In this document: one piece after another, positions 53,851 to 64,000 of the stretch
Position numbering within the stretch: position 1 is the first letter of the stretch
Layout of the letters: every line of letters starts with the position of its first letter
NCBI GenBank assembly: GCA_959347315.1
Contig: OY365817.1
Location: 4,446,643-4,510,642, forward strand
Reading direction: 5' to 3'
DNA length: 64,000 nucleotides
Source of the DNA: Bimastos eiseni
Taxonomy: Eukaryota > Annelida > Clitellata > Crassiclitellata > Lumbricidae
Position numbers and translations under genes: made by a program
Notes under the pieces: generated by a model
The model's database searches: none
The model's input: the letters and a program-made list of their open reading frames with translations, nothing else
What the model was told of the DNA's origin: nothing

Positions 53851-56800
53851 CTAAAATCACCAACAATCAACGAAAAGCATTCAACAAACGATACAGCAAC
53901 ATCATAATGAAAACTAATCTCATAATCCAACTAACTCTTATAATGGCCTCTGTTCTGCCGTTATGTTCTTGCATGTAAAAGCACTAGAAACTTCGACATC
54001 ATAAACACAATGTAGAAATTCCTTCATTCAGACAACTTGTAAAATGCCCCTCCATGACACATAATCAGTGGCGCTCACAGTCCAACTAAGGCGTAAAAGA
54101 ACAAGAAAAAACATTTCTTATGTACAAAGACAGATATAAAAGTTTCACATATGAAATAAAATGACTCCTTTCATTATATTTTCGCTGACTCTCTTCAAAT
54201 GCTCTTTAAATTAATGATTGTGATATTAATAGCAGACCAGAGATGCAGACATTTCTGTGTAAAATCCACTCTCACCTACTGTTCAGCTTTTAAACGTAAA
54301 ACATCCAGACTCATCAAGACCTCTTTGAAGCCTTCATTTCATCTATCTCAAACTCTTCACCTCCTCCTTATGCTCATTGCTCTCTTACAAAGACACTTTC
54401 AATTTAGAGTAAAAAAGAAACTTCGACATCATAAACACCATGTAGAAATTCATTCTTTTGCTCTAAATTGAAAACTCATCTCTCTCAGTTTGTTCACGGT
54501 ACATAATGTTGTTTCAAGATGCTATTTGTAAGGAGGTCATTATCAAATTACTGTTGCATTGTATGGTGTAAACAGTCAACAGTACTGAAATAGTGAAAGA
54601 ATCAACCAACCAACAATCCAGTAATAGATGTCCCAATCATTCGAAGGTTTGTTTATCAGTTGATCGTACATCTGGAGCTGAGTGGGGTTCATCGAATAGA
54701 GAAAGCGTGAAGCAAACGTACTGCAATGAACAACCAATATTTCAATTAACAGACCAATGTTTTAATCAACAAATCAACAGGTTGAGTGACAATCAATTCT
54801 CCAGGATATTTGTACAGTGATTTTTAAAAAAGTGTAACAGCTTTGAAATCCCGAAACATAAACACACTTTACCCATGTAATCTGCCGAATACTACCAAAC
54901 AACCTTTTCTTCTCTTGGCAGCATTATTAATTTCTGGGATGTGAAGGAAAATAATCAAGTGTGCAGTGAACAAACAACAATATCTGTGTGTGCATTATGT
55001 AAGTAAGCAACAAATCTAATCAATAAGTGAATTGATAATCTAATCGATTAGTTACTCATCTCTGATAGGCATCGTCTTGTACAAACCTAAGCAGCAGTCC
55101 ATTCTCAAGGGTTCCTCTCTTTCGACTTTGATAGAGCAGTCGGGCCTTCCACACATCCAGCGACTCTCCATGTCTTTCCTTTTGAGTTGGAATTGGAGGT
55201 TGCACGCTCTCATCTACGATTTCTTCTGGATTGCCTACATCGCCCTGTGTTCGGCCAACTCCATCTGAGCCGCCAGCAGAAAATGTTCGCGACACCAAGA
55301 AAGGAAAGACCCTGATTTTTTGTAGTGTCTGTGGAGAACGAAATAAATGCTCGTCTATAAAAATCATGAAAAATGTACCTAGGCCGGGTGTAGGACAAAA
55401 CCCCCTCTGACAAAACCCCTCTGACATAAACCCTCTTTGACATAAACCACTCCCCTGTTTTAGGCAGGACATTAACCCCCAGGCAACCCCCCTCTTGCCC
55501 TAACTAGCTTCTGCAATTAGAAGCCATACCATAATAACTGACACTACTAACAAAGTCTGCACAACATTACAAGTGACACTCTGTGGAGTCGACTATTAGT
55601 CTAACTCAGAGGCGTCCAGATAGGGGCGTGGGGTATTTTTTGAGTCTTAGTAATATCTTGACTACCTGACAGTTTGACAGTTGGAACCAGAGTGTTTGCC
55701 TCCATCAGTTAGAGGGGAATTGACGCCCCTGGTCTAACTTATATAAGAAATCGTGTCACAGATAACACACATACGCTCTGCATAGACTCACCTGACGCGT
55801 CTGAAAATACCGTGTCACAGATAGCCTATAATGAATTACGCACAGTGGTGCCTTCAGTGTATATCGACTTATCATACATTAAAAACAAAAAGACCAAAAA
55901 ACTAATTAACTGTTTGTTATTTAACTATTGGACGATGATAACTGAGCGACCGCATCAGACATTGAAATGACACGTGCTTTACTTCAGACTTTAAAGTATA
56001 CACACATTTCTAAATAATAAAGGTAAAAAAGTAACAAAAATGTATGCTTAGGGGGGTTTTGTCCTACTTAGAGGAGGCTTTGTCAGAGGGGGTTTTTGTC
56101 CTACTTAGGGGATTTTTGTCAGAGGGGTTTTGTCAGAGGGCCTTTGTCAGAGGGGGTTTGTCCGCGACCTCTAGGCTTATGCATACGTAAACATGCAACA
56201 AGATAACGTAAAAAGACTTTTTGACATCATCACACCTCTAAGATACACTGCAGGTAAGGAGAGTTCATTTTTCTTACCTTACAATTTCTGCTTTACATCA
56301 GCATATCGTCAAGCCAAGTAGTAAGCCTGACACACACGAATTTATAGTACAACTTTAAATTTAAAGAAGTTAAAAAGAAAGAAGATATAATTATTTGGCT
56401 AATAACTTTGGTACCTGACTCATAAATTTCGAAAACCTCAAGCTGTTCATGACGGCAACAGTATTGCTAACACCAGTAAATGGTTTTCATAAGGAAAATT
56501 TCTATTTTTTAAAGTACGAGTTTATCCGTCGTTTTCATTATCAGTGCTCCGGCATAGATACAGACTGACTAGAATGTCTTGTTTATTCTCATATCATAAA
56601 TTATTTTTGGCATTCACTCATTTTATAAATAAGACAGCCATAAATGAGAGGCAACTTTAGTCCAAGACTTGACGAAGGCGTATGCTTATATCATTTTAGT
56701 GGGTTATTATTTACTGACAGGCCTATTAATGTATCCACGTCCGTTCGGGGCAATTTCTAGAAGAATCATTATAACGTCCCGCACACACCAACCAACCAAC

Positions 56801-57443
56801 ACGCCAACCAACATTGCTTTCATTTAATCTAATCTTCAAACATTCAAAGGGATGTGTGACAATGTAATAGTTGCATATTGGTGATCGGTTTATTGATTAA
56901 TCGGTCGTGTGCGATTGTTTGATGTAGGCTGCATATTGCCAACCATATATTTTGACAATTTGACAGTAACGTTCTTTAGTTATTTTGCATTATTAACTTT
57001 TTTATTTAATTTATTTAATTCTCAATGAAGTTAATATTAAATAGTAGTTTTTAATTTTATCAGGTTAAGTTTTTAATTCTAGCTCAGCATAAATCGTCGT
57101 ATACTTCAAACGCACGACGAAGGCGGCTTGTAAACTCTCGTAATTATGATTTTAATTAAATTTAATTTTAGGCGATGGCATGTGACCCCTTACATTAAAT
57201 GCAGTTATTTTCAATTAAAAATTAATGTAGTACTAAATACTAGTTTTGGATTTGGTCTGTTTAAGAGAGATGCGATGTTTGTTGTGTATTCTGCAATTGT
57301 TGACACGTATGATGTGGTTCATGCCGACGTAAACACGTAGGATTTGGTCTGCTGAGATTATATCTAACAAGACTCCTTCTTGCAAACCTAAGTTGAAAAG
57401 TGCTCGTCAGATTCTGTTTCGTACAGAAGTTTGAGCGTCGCAT
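53732..57443 (-). CDS. SDHAF2: Succinate dehydrogenase assembly factor 2, 4 exons, 169 aa
   Basis: Mitochondrial matrix protein needed for covalent FAD attachment to the flavoprotein subunit of complex II. Exons in reading order are 57443-57388, 55311-55087, 54720-54611 and 53850-53732. Splice phases agree and the total is 510 bp. The N-terminus ([10 protein letters not shown]...) is basic and suited to mitochondrial import. Family signatures are [11 protein letters not shown] then TLENGLLL (aa 80-92), a [11 protein letters not shown] segment and SNDWDIYYW (aa 110-127), and a C-terminal [13 protein letters not shown]...QPDL. The length is close to the human protein (166 aa). It is divergently arranged with VPS13B. 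Confidence 0.95.
53988..54450. other. SDHAF2 intron 3 with a repeated 35-base segment
   Basis: GAAACTTCGACATCATAAAC plus the next 14 bases occur at 53988 and again at 54419. No coding content. Confidence 0.6.
54611..54720 (-). CDS. SDHAF2: SDHAF2 exon 3
   Basis: Encodes [20 protein letters not shown], then [16 protein letters not shown], the most conserved part of the family. Confidence 0.93.
55087..55311 (-). CDS. SDHAF2: SDHAF2 exon 2
   Basis: From the processing region (SRTFSAGG) through [15 protein letters not shown] and TLENGLLL. Acceptor AAAATCAG, donor GTTTG. Confidence 0.93.
55375..56170. mobile_element. MITE-like element with CCCCTCTGACAAAA-type inverted ends
   Basis: The left end (55375-55500) has repeated CCCTCTGACAAAACCCC/CCTCTGACATAAACC units. 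The right end (56050-56170) has the inverse (GGGGTTTTGTCCTAC, TTTGTCAGAGGGG). Non-coding centre. It lies in SDHAF2 intron 1. Confidence 0.6.
56171..57387. other. SDHAF2 intron 1, remainder
   Basis: AT-rich, no supported feature. Confidence 0.5.
57388..57443 (-). CDS. SDHAF2: SDHAF2 exon 1 (start, targeting peptide)
   Basis: [18 protein letters not shown], two bases left over, donor GTTTG. Phase matches exon 2 exactly. Confidence 0.8.
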
Positions 57444-58035
57444 ATTGTTAAGGTGACAATTGTCATAAGTTTAGTCATCCAATAATAAGTTCCCTTTCTT
57501 CGCCCACTCCCTTGAGCTGCTTGTACCCTCTCCATTCGGTAATATACTTAATCGTTACGTCACTTACCGAACTTGCCAATTAGAAATACGCCGGGGTATG
57601 AAGTTGTTAACAGCTGGTACAATCTGTTGGGTATTTAAATCGTTTCGGTAATACCGAAGGCTAGAAGTTTACAATGACATTGTGTCAGCCCTGTTTTTTC
57701 CCTCATAAATCCAACATCTATTAATAAATAAATAATGACTTAGTAGCATAAGATGATTAAATTCTCTAAAGTGATAGATTGCCCTAAAACGGTTTGATGT
57801 CAGTTCATCTTGATTACTTACTTACTGAATGTGTTGCATTATGGCACATGTAGTCCATTTTGGAGCTTCTAGTCTTTGGGATTACCGTTGTTTTCTTATT
57901 TTGGCATACAGTTTCCTCTAGCCCATGTCCTGTGCATCTGAAGCATAAAATCTAAGATATGGTTCTGATGTTGCATTTTGCACAGATTTCACAGAGATGA
58001 ACTAATTTGAAGGGAAGGCAGAAATCATCATAGCC
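57444..58035. promoter_or_regulatory. Shared head-to-head region between SDHAF2 and VPS13B
   Basis: 592 bases between divergent start codons, so the promoters of both genes must lie in or near it. No unambiguous TATA box; a CCAAT is present at about 57478. Confidence 0.55.
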
Positions 58036-58721
58036 ATGTTTAAGTTGGAATCGTACATAACACCTCTGTTGATGGGCTACATTGATAAGTACGTGAAGCT
58101 CAACAAAGAGGACTTCCAGTTGTCTCTGTGGGGAGGGGATGTTGTGTTAAATAAAGTGGACTTGCGTCTGGACGTAATTGAAGAGGCGTTGAGTCTTCCC
58201 ATCACCATTAAAAGTGGATTCATACATGAACTGAGAATCCATGTGCCTTGGACACGCATCTACTCCGAGCCAGTTGTCATAACAGTCAACACCATCGAAT
58301 GCATTCTTAAGCTGAGAGGAGGCACATCTTCCAGCGATGACCTTGATGCATCCAGCTCAAAGTCGGAAGCAAGTGCCACTAGGAGACAGGCGACGCAACC
58401 AATCCGCCCCACAAAGGTCGATGAGGTCGACCTCCCTCCTGGCTACATCCAGAGCCTCATCAATAAGATTATCCACAACGTTAATATCGTCATCAATAAT
58501 CTCATTCTCAAGTTTGTTGAGGACGACATTGTTTTGTCTTTGAACGTCAAATCGGCTGAATGCTACAGCGTGAATAGCGAGTGGAAGCGATCGTTTGTTG
58601 AGCTGATGATGCCAGAACTCATGCTTAGAAGAGTTATCGACTTCCATGATCTCACCGTCTGTTTGGATAAGCGAAACGCTGATGGAAAGATCGAAAGCTA
58701 TCAGGAACCAGTCTTCTACAG
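58036..58721 (+). CDS. VPS13B: VPS13B exon 1 (start, chorein N domain)
   Basis: 228 codons plus two bases. Contains the whole chorein N region, a Ser-rich low-complexity insert (aa 95-125) and a second beta-rich segment. Donor GTATGG. Confidence 0.95.
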
Positions 58722-59149
58722 GTATGGCTGTCTTGTTTTTAACCAGTGCATTCTTCCTTCTCTATTTTGGGTTCAATGTAATAAGAATGTCTAGAGATGA
58801 AGGGTAAATGTGGTATAGTTTTTTATTTGTGAAAGGTTGGTTGAATATGAAAAGCCCAGAAGTGCTTTGATTAAGGTTGCAAAATCCTTTAACCCCTTTG
58901 TAATTCATTATTCACTCGATGTTTGCCTGAACCATTTTTTTCGTTGATGTCTTATTAAAATTGGCCTTTTTTGACTTTGATTTCCAGTTTGATAATAGTA
59001 GCATTTCAGTACATTTAAGTCTATATGGACATGTTTTACCAATTTGTGAACCAGCTGTAATCTATTGAGAGTCCAAGCTGGTCTCAATGCCTCATAATGG
59101 TACCAATCTGTTCATATTTGGTGTCATTTAAGTGGAACATTTGCATGAA

Positions 59150-59180
<31 letters not shown>

Positions 59181-62100
59181 GATTGTCTACTGTGTAGATG
59201 TGCTTTGTTGGCACGAATGCTGATGCATTATGAGACATTGAACTCGAAATTGCCGCAACTCATTAAGCTGAACGTCCTTTGTGAAAAGCTCGACATGTCG
59301 CTGACGAATGTTCAGTTGCCGATGTTCTATCGCCTCATCGATCTCTGCATCGCCCTTTACTATGGCACCATCGACGTTCCAGAGGATGAGAGGAAGAGAG
59401 TGTCAAGTGCCATGCCTGTTGATGCACCTCCAGGTTCTGTCTTTGGATGTTCTTGTGTTCCTTGGATGAGGTGGGCGAGGCCTCTTGTTTGGGGCTGCTG
59501 GGTGTTCTTTACTCTCATTTGACAATTGATCAAGGATATAAACCTGTTTAAATGTGGACCTTGAATCCTCTAATATCTTGATTACCGGCCTAAGATCCCA
59601 TGGTATTTTAGACAGGACTAAAGATCCTGGTTTCATTTTCATGATTGCAGGCATGAAGTCCCTTGGTCCTTTAAACAAGGACCTGTCCAGTAAAACCTGG
59701 TCTTCTAATGAGGACATAAAGGCTGCTGGTCCTATTAATGAGACCCCTAGTATATTGAGGACCTAAAGCACCATAGTCCATTAATCAAGGACCCAAGACA
59801 CCTATCATCTTTTACCGAGAACCTGTGGGAGTAATTACCTAACAAAAATTTTATGATTTAATAGCAACTGACATCTCTGTTGTCAGACTTTCACTGTTCT
59901 ATTAATAATTCTAAGAAGGCATCCATTTAGCCGGGCTAACTAATAACCTCTGCACAAATGCCTGCTACTGTCTCAGGCATCTTAGTTATCTCGGTCATCT
60001 CTAAATCATCTTAGTCATCCGAGTGGTCTCTGTGGATGACCACAGGGGTCCTTTATTATCTTAAGTAGTAAGTAAGAGCATGCTTCTTCTTTATCAAATG
60101 AATTGAGTGTAACAGATTCCGTTAAATCATTTGCTTTAAATTACATCATTTGCTTTACATTACATCATTTGCTTTGCATTACATCATTTGCTTTGCATTA
60201 CATCATTTGCTTTGCATTACATCATTTGCTTTATATTACATCATTTGCTTTACATTACATCATTTGCTTTACATTACAGCATTTGATGACTGACGTCTTT
60301 CGTTCTCTTTCAGACGGTTCCCAGTTGGATGTTGTTCAACCGGAAGAGGGATGGGTATCGTGGATGTGGTCTTACGTTCCGGCCGTTTTACCACCGGACG
60401 ACAGTGCTTCCGGGGATCTGGTGGACGATTCCGGTGGAACTCGACCGTCCAAGAAGTCCGATGTCACGGTCTTTGTCTTTGGGTTTTACGTCACAGAGGC
60501 GTCTCTTCTGCTCAAGGTTTCATTCTCTTTGTTAGTGTTTAGAACATACTGATGCTGATGCTGATGGTGGCGCTGGCGACCGCGGCGACGACGACGACAC
60601 GACGATGATGGTTATCATGAAAATGGTGCCAGTGTTGATGGCAATGATTAAGAAATTTGATTGATCATGATTATGTAATGAATGAGGATGGATCTTGTGT
60701 TTCTAGGAGAGATTGCTGTTGTTGGTTTAAGTTAAATGGGACGTCATCAATTCGTTATGCTTTTGCTTTGTTTTAGTTTTATGAATTGGTCCATGGTGGT
60801 AGCTCAGTCTTTGCATCTGTGAAGCTTGTGGCTAAACCGTTTCTTCTGTGGGAGTTCAGTGGACTGAGTATGGAGATGAAGGTGCGAGGAGATGACTTCA
60901 CTGACGTCCAGTTCGGAATCCACGACTCGCGTCTGTCCGTCTGTCAGAGGGCGACGCGCAGTGTGGACAATGGTGATGGAACTGCAAGAGTTGGTGACAT
61001 CGCTTTCTCACAAATCAATTTCTAAAGCATTGAGATCTCAATATTTTATTTTATTTGGGGATAAACAATGGTGTAGTGGTTCCTCTGCTGGACATCAAAG
61101 CCCCCTGTTTTAGCCTTTTGACTACCTAAAGAATTACGTTAATCTGAGGCAACTACTTTGAACAGCGTTTAGGGTCCGATATCTAATGAGACAGAAAAAC
61201 TGGTCTGCCTTTGATACATTTTAATGTCTTTTGTTTCATACATATTCTTAGCAGTTGAACCAAAACGTTTATAAGTTCATAGCTAAGTCTCTTCATTCTG
61301 CCAAACTGAAAGGTTGAAGTTCGTCTGTGATTTTTAGGAGGGCGTTTTCTTCAAGTGCAGCACTGACATGTCGAGCGCATTCCAGTCGACGTATATCTCA
61401 GGGTCGTTGTTCGACAACGAAAGTCCAGAGAACAATGGAACGATATCGACTTACGTCTTTGAAGAAAAGGAATATCTCGAGACATACAACGAATCTACCG
61501 CTCTGAATCGCTTTGGTATCTTCTGGATGAGTTATCTCTTCACAACGGCCGATAAGAAAGGTAGATCAATCAATCAATCAATCCAATCAATAAATCAGCC
61601 AGCCAGCTAGCCAACCGACTGACCAAAAAGACTTGATATAGCATCCCTTCAAGATAAACTGCCGAGTCAAAATCGGTGTGTCCACACGCCAAAGTGCCAC
61701 CTATCCCTACATCGAGACTACAACTCGTGTGTTTAATGTAGAGTTTGGTTCAATGGGAAATAATGAGTGTAGTGTTTTACTAAGAATAACTTAAGAATGA
61801 TTGTTTAATAAGTTATGCTGTATATAAAGAATTAAAAAAATAATTAAAAGAAGAGGGATCATATGTATCTTAGGTAAAAAGTGCTATGCTAATATTGATA
61901 ATAATAATGATAACAATTATTTTTGGATCACAACTGATATCTCATAATATTCAGATTATTCTCAAACTGTTGCGTTGAACTTTGAATTTTTGAGACCACA
62001 GTTGCTAAAAGTCAAACCTTTTTGTACTCAGCTGTTTTTAAGTTTCTAATTGATTTTTTAATGATTTCAACAGATAAGACTTTGATCCGATTTCTTGTTG

Positions 62101-64000
62101 GACCATCTCACCTGAGTGTGTCGAGTGTTCCTGTGGAAAGAGTGAAAAGAGTCATCGAGATTCTCTTAAGTCCAGAGCATGAGTCATATTCTCAGACAAA
62201 TAAAGGTATTGGAGGATGAGATTTCACATGTAATTAGTTGGTTGAACTAAAATGAAACCAATCAAATGTCATCTATTGTTATGATTGGTATGCAGTTGTC
62301 AAATACTATGTCGTATGTTTAGATAGTTTCTCATCTGATGTGCTACAATGTCGATGAAGGGGTCAGTGTTCACATTTCCAACCAAGGCAGAAATAAGGTT
62401 AGAAATCTCTGCCCCCCCCTCCCTAGCAGCTCTTCTGTCTGTGGGAAGAAGAGACGGCGAGGGAGTGAACTGGCCACCACCCATCCTCTTATGCAGAGGC
62501 TGAGTAAGCAGTGTCACTTACGTTACATAGCCATGGCTGCCTCATTAGCACTCGCTTTTTAAGACCTGCACTTCAGCAAGTCAGATATTATGCACAGTCA
62601 TCTGTTTTTGCAAGTGTTAGTCGGTATTTATGTCTTGGTTTTCATTGACAGCTTTAATCAAAGTCAGCTCCTGTCTGCTTTTTCACGGACCAAATCTAAC
62701 GATTTCCATAGGACATGTGTTAACCTCACAGAGACATGAAATGAATATATGAATACATCTTTGTACTGTTAATGAGTCTTTTGTTTCTGTTGTAGGTCGA
62801 TCATCCGAACCAGACCTTAAGTCTCCTCCCTCAGATGAAGATCTCGACAGATTCTCCGATACGTCTGCAGCCGTCGTCTATCGCTTGACCATCCTACGAC
62901 CGATCGTCACAATTCACGAATCAGACGCCAGCGAAACATTCAACAGACGACGTTCCAGAAGGGTCTGCCACATTACTCTTACCTTTCATTACACTCATTT
63001 ATGTAGCTCCATCTGTCTGTCTGTCTGCTTCTTACTATGTCTTCACCTTCTCTGCCAAGGGCTTTTTTTCCACTTTACCTGCTTCATCACAGCCCTTACC
63101 TTACATTTATATAACCATGACTTACGTTTACACGGATTGCGCCATCTGTCTTCCTTGAGTCTGATTGGTTTATTGATTGCACCATCTGTCTTCCTTGGGT
63201 CTGATTGGTATATTGATTGTGCCATCTGTCTTCCTTGGGTCTGATTGGTTTATTGATTGCACCATCTGTCTTCCTTGGGTCTGATTGGTTTATTGATTGT
63301 GCCATCTGTCTTCCTTGGGTCTGATTGGTTTATTGATTGCACCATCTGTCTTCCTTGGGTCTGATTGGTTTATTGATTGTGCCATCTGTCTTCCTTGGGT
63401 CTGATTGGTTTATTGATTGTGCCATCTGTCTTCCTTGAGTCTGATTGGTTTATTGATTGCACCATCTGTCTTCCGTGGGTCTGATTGGTTTATTGATTGT
63501 GCCATCTGTCTTCCTTGAGTCTGATTGGTTTATTGATTGCACCATCTGTCTTCCTTGGGTCTGATTGGTTTATTGATTGTGCCATCTGTCTTCCTTGGGT
63601 CTGATTGGTTTATTGATTGTGCCATCTGTCTTCCTTGGGTCTGATTGGTTTATTGATTGCACCATCTGTCTTCCTTGGGTCTGATTGGTTTATTGATTGT
63701 GCCATCTGTCTTCCTTGGGTCTGATTGGTTTATTGATTGCACCATCTGTCTTCCTTGGGTCTGATTGGTTTATTGATTGTGCCATCTGTCTTCCTTGAGT
63801 CTGATTGGTTTATTGATTGCACCATCTGTCTTCCTTGGGTCTGATTTGTTTATTGATTGCACCATCTGTCTTCCTTGGGTCTGATTGGTTTATTGATTGC
63901 ACCGTCTGTTGATGTACAAGGACAGTTGGAACTACATTACAGTTTTGTCCATTCTGTGTCTCCTTTGCCTTCAGTGTCCAACCAAAGCATAAGCTTCTCT
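58036..64000 (+). CDS. VPS13B: VPS13B-like bridge lipid-transfer protein, 5' part (continues beyond window)
   Basis: Very large chorein/RBG protein that moves lipids between membranes and is needed for Golgi integrity. Exons seen are 58036-58721, 59198-59433, 60314-60516, 60777-about 60989, 61338-61560, 62074-62205 and 62796-about 62962, about 620 codons. The N-terminal chorein domain (MFKLESYITPLLMGYIDKYV ... LSLWGGDVVLNKVDL ... IHVPWTRIYSEPVVI) matches VPS13B rather than VPS13A/C/D, especially the LWGGDVVL and EPVVI wording. Exon 2 carries LPMFYRLIDLCIALYYG. The exon 4 and exon 7 donors are weak and set by phase. A further acceptor (TGCCTTCAG) near 63975 may begin exon 8. Confidence 0.92.
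59152..59180. repeat. (TTGA)n run next to an acceptor
   Basis: Six to seven TTGA units shortly before the exon 2 acceptor at 59196-59197. Confidence 0.9.
59198..59433 (+). CDS. VPS13B: VPS13B exon 2
   Basis: CALLARMLMHYETLNSKLPQ through LPMFYRLIDLCIALYYG to DAPP. Acceptor TGTGTAG, donor GTTCTG. Confidence 0.92.
59434..60313. other. VPS13B intron 2
   Basis: 880 bases, non-coding. About nine copies of a 19-base unit (TACATCATTTGCTTT core) occupy 60116-60284. Confidence 0.75.
60116..60284. repeat. 19-bp tandem repeat in VPS13B intron 2
   Basis: ACATCATTTGCTTTGCATT-type units with T/G variation at one base, ending about 30 bases before the exon 3 acceptor. Confidence 0.9.
60314..60516 (+). CDS. 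VPS13B: VPS13B exon 3
   Basis: DGSQLDVVQPEEGWVSWMWS, then YVPAVLPP and FVFGFYVTEASLLLK. Acceptor CTTTCAG, donor GTTTCA. Confidence 0.9.
60777..60989 (+). CDS. VPS13B: VPS13B exon 4
   Basis: FYELVHGGSSVFASVKLVAK through DVQFGIHDSRLSVCQ. The end is uncertain: AGA/GTTGGT is the only phase-0 donor that fits exon 5 well. Confidence 0.75.
61338..61560 (+). CDS. VPS13B: VPS13B exon 5
   Basis: EGVFFKCSTDMSSAFQSTYI through FGIFWMSYLFTTADKK. Acceptor ATTTTTAG, donor GTAGAT. Confidence 0.9.
62074..62205 (+). CDS. VPS13B: VPS13B exon 6
   Basis: DKTLIRFLVGPSHLSVSSVP through IEILLSPEHESYSQTNK. Acceptor TTCAACAG, donor GTATTG. Confidence 0.9.
62796..62962 (+). CDS. VPS13B: VPS13B exon 7
   Basis: GRSSEPDLKSPPSDEDLDRF through RLTILRPIVTIHESDASETF. 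Acceptor TTGTAG. The donor (AGG/GTCTGC) is weak and chosen for lack of a better one. Confidence 0.7.
63137..63903. repeat. 40-bp minisatellite, about 19 copies
   Basis: Units contain CATCTGTCTTCC and TCTGATTGGTTTATTGATTG with few differences, mostly CA/TG at two bases and GG/AG at another. The variants alternate in part, as in higher-order repeats. Lies in VPS13B intron 7. Confidence 0.95.

Noticed and set aside
55312..55472. Upstream extension of the SDHAF2 exon 2 ORF as its N-terminus
   Set aside because: That part lies beyond a CAG acceptor and reads MITE sequence; exon 1 at 57388-57443 joins perfectly in phase.
61066..61112. tRNA/SINE head (ATGGTGTAGTGGTT) in VPS13B intron 4
   Set aside because: Only the A-box-like half is present, with no B box or repeated body.
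63043..63903. CRISPR-like array
   Set aside because: The 40-bp units are contiguous with no unique spacers, and this is an animal intron.

Overview
This is a piece of a multicellular animal nuclear genome, most likely a marine invertebrate. It carries intron-split orthologues of metazoan genes (a tetraspanin, an ETS transcription factor with PNT domains, SDHAF2 and VPS13B). All use GT-AG introns and are embedded in AT-rich DNA full of microsatellites, MITE-like repeats, decayed LINEs and a Polinton/adintovirus-type element. I cannot name the species or phylum from the sequence alone.

Layout. 1-5.6 kb: two head-to-tail, damaged copies of a non-LTR retrotransposon with a restriction-like endonuclease, each followed by an (AAT)n tract (R4/Dong-like habit). 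5.6-10.9 kb: intergenic DNA with a palindrome-rich foldback element nested inside an older MITE-like repeat. 10.9-30.7 kb: a complete minus-strand tetraspanin gene (7 coding exons, 233 aa; all splice phases agree). Its third intron holds a 12,677-bp Polinton/adintovirus-like element (13447-26123) with terminal inverted repeats and a perfect 6-bp target duplication (AACATA). The element has type-B DNA polymerase, adenain-like protease, fibre-like protein, capsid, pX-like protein, packaging ATPase, a zinc-ribbon/PLA2 protein and a remnant integrase. Most are broken by stops and frameshifts.

31-41 kb: intergenic DNA with a decayed LINE, a roughly 3.4-kb GC-richer degenerate repeat block of unknown nature, and a minus-strand APE/RT/RNase H (I-like) retrotransposon. 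43.1-49.7 kb: a minus-strand ETS factor (7 coding exons, 472 aa). It encodes two tandem PNT domains ahead of a divergent ETS domain, an architecture I do not know from described ETS families. 51-53.5 kb: a 469-bp near-identical duplication and another MITE copy. 53.7-57.4 kb: minus-strand SDHAF2 (4 exons, 169 aa), head-to-head with plus-strand VPS13B (58036 to the window end; first seven exons, about 620 aa, gene continues), sharing a 592-bp intergenic region.

The host genes are functionally unrelated housekeeping or regulatory genes. The viral-type genes form one coordinated replication-and-capsid module, now degenerate. Exon limits were set by hand from splice sites and phase; domain calls rest on motif recognition, without database searches.
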